64,000 nt of DNA from assembly GCF_000814005.1 (NCBI RefSeq), contig NZ_JWLK01000004.1, positions 124,001-188,000 of the forward strand, written 5' to 3'. Shown here piece by piece: positions 60,384-64,000 of the stretch (position 1 is the first letter of the stretch; each line of letters opens with the position of its first letter). The notes under the pieces were generated by a model. It searched no databases. It worked only from the letters and a program-made list of their open reading frames with translations, and was not told the DNA's origin. The DNA is from Ruegeria sp. ANG-S4. Its GTDB lineage: Bacteria; Pseudomonadota; Alphaproteobacteria; Rhodobacterales; Rhodobacteraceae. Both the position numbers and the translations under genes were made by a program.

Positions 60384-61985
60384 ATGGCGGAAACAAAGAA
60401 AATGCTAGATCCGGATCCACGGATCTACGATTTTGAAACGGAATACGAACTTGGGCAGGATAATGTCAGACCGTTTGGTCTGGATATTCACAATCCTGTT
60501 TTCCTTATCTCAAGCATCCTGATCTTCGCGTTCGTTCTGATCGCTTTGGCAAATCAGGACGCCGCTGCATCGTTCTTCGGCTGGCTGCGACCCTGGCTGA
60601 CAAGCACCTTTGATTGGTTCCTTGTTCTGTCGGTCGATGCGATAACCCTGTTCTGTCTCGCATTGATCATTCTGCCGGTCGGCAAGGTGCGGATCGGCGG
60701 CAAGGACGCGAAACCAGACTATTCCTATGCCGGTTGGATTGCGATGATGTTCGCAGCCGGTATCGGTATCGGTCTGCTTTTCTTTGGCGTGATGGAGCCT
60801 GTCTATTACAACTTTGCAGAAGACGGGAATGCGCGCCCGCTTGGCATAGATATCGCGGTTCCAGGCAATGAATACATCGGTGTTGTTGGTACAATCCACC
60901 ATTGGGGCCTCGAGGGCTGGGCGGTTTACGCCGCTGTTGGTCTTAGTCTTGCGATTTTTGCCTACAACCTTGATCTGCCGCTGACGTTGCGGTCGGCGTT
61001 CTATCCGATCCTAGGCGAACGCGTCTGGGGCTGGTGGGGTCATATCATCGACACGTTGGCGGTGTTCGCCACGCTCTTTGGTCTTACGACCTCGTTGGGA
61101 CTGGGTGCGCAACAGGTTGCCTCCGGGCTTAATGCCGTTTTCGGTATCGAACCAAGCCCGACTGTGACCGTTCTGTTGATCATCGGCATTACGCTCATCG
61201 CGATGGGCTCGGTGCTGATGGGCATGGACGCCGGTGTCAAACGTCTGAGTGAGATCAACATGATCATGGCCGTTGGCCTGTTCATCTTTGTCATCGTTGT
61301 CACGGGCGTCGGCACGGCCATCGCGCGATACTTCAACGTGATGGTGGACTACGTGACGATGCTGCCCGCTCTATCGAATCCGTTCGGACGAGAGGACACC
61401 AGTTACTTCCACGGTTGGACGACGTTCTACTGGGCGTGGTGGATTGCATGGTCGCCGTTTGTCGGCATGTTTATCGCCCGCATCTCGAAGGGCCGCACGG
61501 TGCGAGAGTTCGTGATCTGCGCGCTTCTTGCGCCCACAGCGGTCTGCGCGCTCTGGATGTCGACCTTTGGCGGTGCCGCCATCGACATGCTGAACGCAGG
61601 CGGAGCCGAAGGTGTACGGGCAACGGTGATCGACAGCTATGCCCCCGAAGGTGCCCTGTTCGGTTTCCTGCAAGAGCTTCCGCTCTACGGTCTGATCGCT
61701 CCGATCGCCTTGGTTCTGATCGTGGTGTTCTTTGTCACCTCGTCTGACTCAGGCTCGCTTGTGATTGATACGATCACCGCAGGCGGCAAGATGGACGCAC
61801 CTGTGATCCAGCGCGTGTTCTGGTGCACCCTGGAAGGTCTGGTCGCCATCGCGCTGCTGCTGGGAGGTGGCCTTTCAGCGCTGCAAGGGGCCGCCGTTTC
61901 AACCGGTATCCCCTTCACGCTGGTGGTTCTGATCATGTGCTACTGCCTGTGGCTGGCACTGAAATCGGAACAGTCCAAGATGTAA
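60384..61985 (+). CDS. BCCT family transporter (betaine/carnitine/choline)
   Basis: A 533-aa secondary transporter with about 12 hydrophobic segments. Family marks are AGWIAMMFAAGIGIGLLFFGVMEPVYY (split here), IHHWGLEGWAVYAAVGLSLA (split here), the aromatic motif FYWAWWIAWSPFVGMFIARISKGRTVREF (split here) and VTSSDSGSLVIDT. The GIG motif GAGIGIGLLF favours coupling to ions. It imports betaine-like compatible solutes or nutrients. It starts at 60384 and ends before a strong terminator. Confidence 0.93.
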   Translation: MAETKKMLDPDPRIYDFETEYELGQDNVRPFGLDIHNPVFLISSILIFAFVLIALANQDAAASFFGWLRPWLTSTFDWFLVLSVDAITLFCLALIILPVGKVRIGGKDAKPDYSYAGWIAMMFAAGIGIGLLFFGVMEPVYYNFAEDGNARPLGIDIAVPGNEYIGVVGTIHHWGLEGWAVYAAVGLSLAIFAYNLDLPLTLRSAFYPILGERVWGWWGHIIDTLAVFATLFGLTTSLGLGAQQVASGLNAVFGIEPSPTVTVLLIIGITLIAMGSVLMGMDAGVKRLSEINMIMAVGLFIFVIVVTGVGTAIARYFNVMVDYVTMLPALSNPFGREDTSYFHGWTTFYWAWWIAWSPFVGMFIARISKGRTVREFVICALLAPTAVCALWMSTFGGAAIDMLNAGGAEGVRATVIDSYAPEGALFGFLQELPLYGLIAPIALVLIVVFFVTSSDSGSLVIDTITAGGKMDAPVIQRVFWCTLEGLVAIALLLGGGLSALQGAAVSTGIPFTLVVLIMCYCLWLALKSEQSKM

Positions 61986-62008
61986 CGTCTGGCTGAAAAG
62001 AATTGAAA

Positions 62009-62035
62009 CGCCCGCCAGACCGGCGGGCGTTTTTT
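62009..62035 (+). terminator. Intrinsic terminator of the BCCT gene
   Basis: CGCCCGCC and GGCGGGCG form a perfect 8-bp stem with a 5-nt loop, followed by TTTTTT. Almost the same stem recurs after rpsO at 63499. Confidence 0.9.
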
Positions 62036-62045
62036 CGTTTCGGTG

Positions 62046-62816
62046 TCAGAACTTGCCGTTGTCATGCGCCATTTCGGCAGGGATGGGCGAAACGACATCC
62101 CAGTGTTCGACGATCTTGCCATCTTCGACCCGCCACAGGTCAAAGAATGCCCAAGGCTCCCCGCCCATGATCGCATCCGTTGCGACGAAGACGAAATTGC
62201 CCTCGGCCACGGCGAATTGCGGCTCGAACTTCGTGATCACCATGCCTTGCGCCGCAAAGGATTCGATCGCGACCATCAGGCCGGACAGACCGTCTTCGAT
62301 CGACGGGTTGTGCTGCATATAAACCTCGGGGTCCATATAGTTCGTGACATTCTCAGGCGCGGCCCCGCCCAGAACATCACGCACGAAGCCCAGCACAAGC
62401 GCCTTGTTCGCCTGCGTTTTGTCTAGATCGGTGATCTCGGTCGGCCCATCCGTCATGCCGCGGCCCGAGGCCGTGGTTTCGGGGATGGGCTGCAAATTGT
62501 CCCAGTGTTCGGCAATCTTGCCGTCCTCCACCCGGAAAATGTCAAACGCAGCAAGCGAGGGGGCACCGAACGCGTCGGCATTGTCATAGGTGTTGTGCAG
62601 CACAACCATGTCACCTTCGGTAATGACGCGATGGGTTGTGGCGGTCATGCCCGATTGTTGGACCAACGGGATCAGGCCCATCAACCCCTCGGCACCGGTG
62701 GGAACCTGAGGGTCGTGCTGAATATAATCCGCAGTCACCAGCTGACGCGCGGCGTCGGGGTCGTGTTCGATGAAGGCAGCCGAGAACAGGGCAAGGACAA
62801 GCTCTTTGGGGGTCAT
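62046..62816 (-). CDS. Tandem SnoaL-like (NTF2-fold) polyketide-cyclase-type protein
   Basis: A 256-aa protein made of two similar NTF2-fold units. The first (residues 1-115) has AADYIQHDPQVPTGAEGL-like and VEDGKIAEHWDNLQPIPE; the second (residues 135-256) has DPEVYMQHNPSIEDGLSGL and VEDGKIVEHWDVVSPIPAE. The repeated VEDGKI-x-EHWD shows internal duplication. SnoaL-like proteins bind or isomerise small ligands. It diverges from the HxlR regulator, so it is the likely target. No enzymatic role can be named. Confidence 0.82.
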   Translation of the reverse strand: MTPKELVLALFSAAFIEHDPDAARQLVTADYIQHDPQVPTGAEGLMGLIPLVQQSGMTATTHRVITEGDMVVLHNTYDNADAFGAPSLAAFDIFRVEDGKIAEHWDNLQPIPETTASGRGMTDGPTEITDLDKTQANKALVLGFVRDVLGGAAPENVTNYMDPEVYMQHNPSIEDGLSGLMVAIESFAAQGMVITKFEPQFAVAEGNFVFVATDAIMGGEPWAFFDLWRVEDGKIVEHWDVVSPIPAEMAHDNGKF

Positions 62817-62899
62817 GGATCAATTCCTGATGATTCGTGTTGTGATGATAGTAAGTATTAAAAACGCACCACATTGCAATTACGCACTAATAAGTCATG

Positions 62900-62919
62900 T
62901 AGTTACTTTAAGGATACTA
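62900..62919. promoter_or_regulatory. Imperfect palindrome, candidate HxlR operator
   Basis: TAGT-x2-C-x-TTAA-x-G-x2-ACTA is a 20-bp imperfect palindrome between the SnoaL-like and HxlR starts. AGTAAGTAT direct repeats at 62850 and 62968 flank it. HxlR regulators often bind TACTA/TAGTA-type palindromes beside their own gene. Confidence 0.5.
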
Positions 62920-62998
62920 CCATATAAAACAGGGCTTTGTTTCTTGGCGCTGTGGTACTATGCTTGCAGTAAGTATCAATATCATACCAGAGGCTCCC

Positions 62999-63376
62999 AT
63001 GCTCCCGATCGGTGTTCACACCAAGTCCGAAGCGTCCAACTGTTCGATCCGGTCCGTTCTGTCCAACGTCACTGGCAAATGGCGCATGATCATCATTCTG
63101 GCGCTCGAGGATGAACCGAAGCGTTTTGGTGAGATCAAGCGATGCATCGGTGACGTGACGCAGCGGGTGCTGACCGAGAATCTACGGGGTCTTCAGCGCG
63201 ACGGGTATCTGACCCGCACGGTCGATCCCGGCCCACCGGTGGCGGTTTCATATGCGCTCACGCCGCAGGGTCGCGCGCTGCTGGAACTGCTCAAACCGCT
63301 TGTCTACTGGTCCCACGAACAGATGGATGACGTCAAAACCGCTCGCATGGAATATGACCGCGCCCATCCCGGTTGA
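62999..63376 (+). CDS. HxlR family transcriptional regulator
   Basis: A 125-aa winged-helix regulator. The conserved cysteine lies in the segment NCSIRSVLSNVTGKW, ahead of IIILAL, and RFGEIKRCIGDVTQRVLTENL (split here) forms the recognition helix region. HxlR proteins respond to electrophiles, quinones, aldehydes or formaldehyde, often through that cysteine. GAGG is 5 nt before the ATG at 62999. It diverges from the SnoaL-like gene with candidate operators between. Confidence 0.9.
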   Translation: MLPIGVHTKSEASNCSIRSVLSNVTGKWRMIIILALEDEPKRFGEIKRCIGDVTQRVLTENLRGLQRDGYLTRTVDPGPPVAVSYALTPQGRALLELLKPLVYWSHEQMDDVKTARMEYDRAHPG

Positions 63377-63498
63377 TGTGGTCCGTGTCGAGGCGGATTG
63401 AGCCATGCGAAGGTGATCTGGAAGCGCCCGGCTTCGGTCGGGCACACGTTCGCTTTGCCGTCGCGTTTGCGATGATTTTTCGACGCCTAAAAAGAAAA

Positions 63499-63519
63499 CG
63501 CCCGCCAGATCGGCGGGCG
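63499..63519 (-). terminator. Intrinsic terminator of rpsO
   Basis: CGCCCGCC and GGCGGGCG form a perfect 8-bp stem with a 5-nt loop; on the minus strand TTTTCTTTTT follows. It lies 63 nt downstream of the rpsO stop. Confidence 0.85.
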
Positions 63520-63581
63520 AAAAAGATGTACAAGATGCACAAACCCGTTCTCAGGGTGTGTACAACACGGACAAAACGCGC

Positions 63582-63851
63582 TTAGCGGCGGATGCCCAGT
63601 TTCTTGATCAGGTCCTGGTAACGCGCCTCTTCCTTGCCCTTCAGATAGTCCAGCAGCTTGCGGCGCTGGGCAACCATCTTCAGCAGACCGCGACGACCGT
63701 GGTTGTCTTTCTTGTGGGTCTTGAAGTGCTCGGTCAGGGTGGTGATGCGCGAGGTCAGGATGGCAACCTGTACTTCGGGCGAACCTGTGTCGCCTTCTTT
63801 GGTTGCGAATTCTTTCATAACGCGTGCTTTTTCAGCGGCAGTAATCGACAT
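63582..63851 (-). CDS. rpsO: 30S ribosomal protein S15
   Basis: An 89-aa primary 16S rRNA-binding protein of the small subunit platform. The whole sequence matches the family: [49 protein letters not shown] and [15 protein letters not shown]. The length is standard. GGAGACCCCG precedes the ATG. In most Proteobacteria rpsO is followed directly by pnp; here about 4.5 kb with four other genes lies between them. Confidence 0.97.
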   Translation of the reverse strand: MSITAAEKARVMKEFATKEGDTGSPEVQVAILTSRITTLTEHFKTHKKDNHGRRGLLKMVAQRRKLLDYLKGKEEARYQDLIKKLGIRR

Positions 63852-64000
63852 CGGGGTCTCCTTTAAAGGTTAGCGTGAATGGCGCAGGCCGGGATGTCGT
63901 CCAGCACAGGCCCATGGAGAAAACCGCACCGATTCCGATGCGGATGGGCGCGTATAGGCGCTTTTGAGCGTAATGGCAAAGGGAATTTACCGGATCAGCC

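Noticed and set aside
63373..63585. Open frame of 70 codons after the HxlR gene
   Set aside because: It passes through the rpsO terminator, is very basic and has no ribosome site.

Overview
This window reads as a piece of a roseobacter-type alphaproteobacterial chromosome (Rhodobacterales). The evidence is a GC content of roughly 60%, dense operons joined by ATGA or GTGA overlaps, a motA/motE-like/fliL and fliF-fliN-fliP flagellar block of the kind seen in this order, an mlaA-mlaC pair, many ABC, BCCT and LysE transporters, FAD/GcvT and MmgE/PrpD catabolic genes, GTTC-N7-GTTC LexA boxes and a near CtrA-type box. No rRNA, tRNA, CRISPR array, phage or insertion sequence was recognised.

Layout. 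1-152: 5' end of panB. 322-7745: peptide/nickel-type ABC importer operon with an unknown periplasmic protein and an aldehyde dehydrogenase. 7749-10342: NAD salvage genes pncB and pncA around a tail-anchored unknown. 10442-11923: trhO and a small potassium channel. 11930-12319: a small two-repeat protein behind a promoter overlapped by two LexA boxes. 12639-16426: FAD/GcvT oxidoreductase and MmgE/PrpD protein. 16542-24485: divergent flagellar operons. 24757-26152: mlaC and mlaA. 26467-29197: ridA-like, GDPD, GNAT and phhB operon. 29287-30806: small secreted proteins and a peroxiredoxin. 30906-34800: ferredoxin reductase-type enzyme, rsmD, HAD phosphatase, map and small proteins. 34848-38600: sfsA, then CinA-like, GNAT, AhpD-like and OmpA-like genes. 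38604-42894: SbtA-like transporter with a divergent OxyR-like LysR regulator, a second LysR regulator, DUF4399 and LysE. 42916-44943: fadH-type reductase. 45081-49167: rppH, SigZ-like ECF sigma factor, GST, radical SAM protein and DUF547 lipoprotein. 49172-50802: nth and adenosine kinase. 51018-56865: heme-binding-like protein, Ada-like protein, aldehyde dehydrogenase, 1-Cys peroxiredoxin and methyltransferase. 56961-63851: pnp and rpsO, separated by DUF3299, BCCT, SnoaL-like and HxlR genes.

Main points for follow-up. The strongest unexplained signal is the 109-aa two-repeat protein, whose TTGAAA-N17-TATATT promoter is overlapped by three GTTC repeats at exact 7-nt spacing: an apparent, uncharacterised SOS gene. 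Next are an OxyR-like regulator that seems to lack the peroxidatic cysteine but has an OxyR-shaped box over its own start, beside an SbtA-type transporter; a SigZ/GST/radical SAM/DUF547 locus; and several clean inverted repeats acting as candidate operators or RNA switches upstream of an Ada-like gene, an aldehyde dehydrogenase, fadH and a heme-binding-like gene. All functions are inferred by reading the translated sequence; no database search was run.
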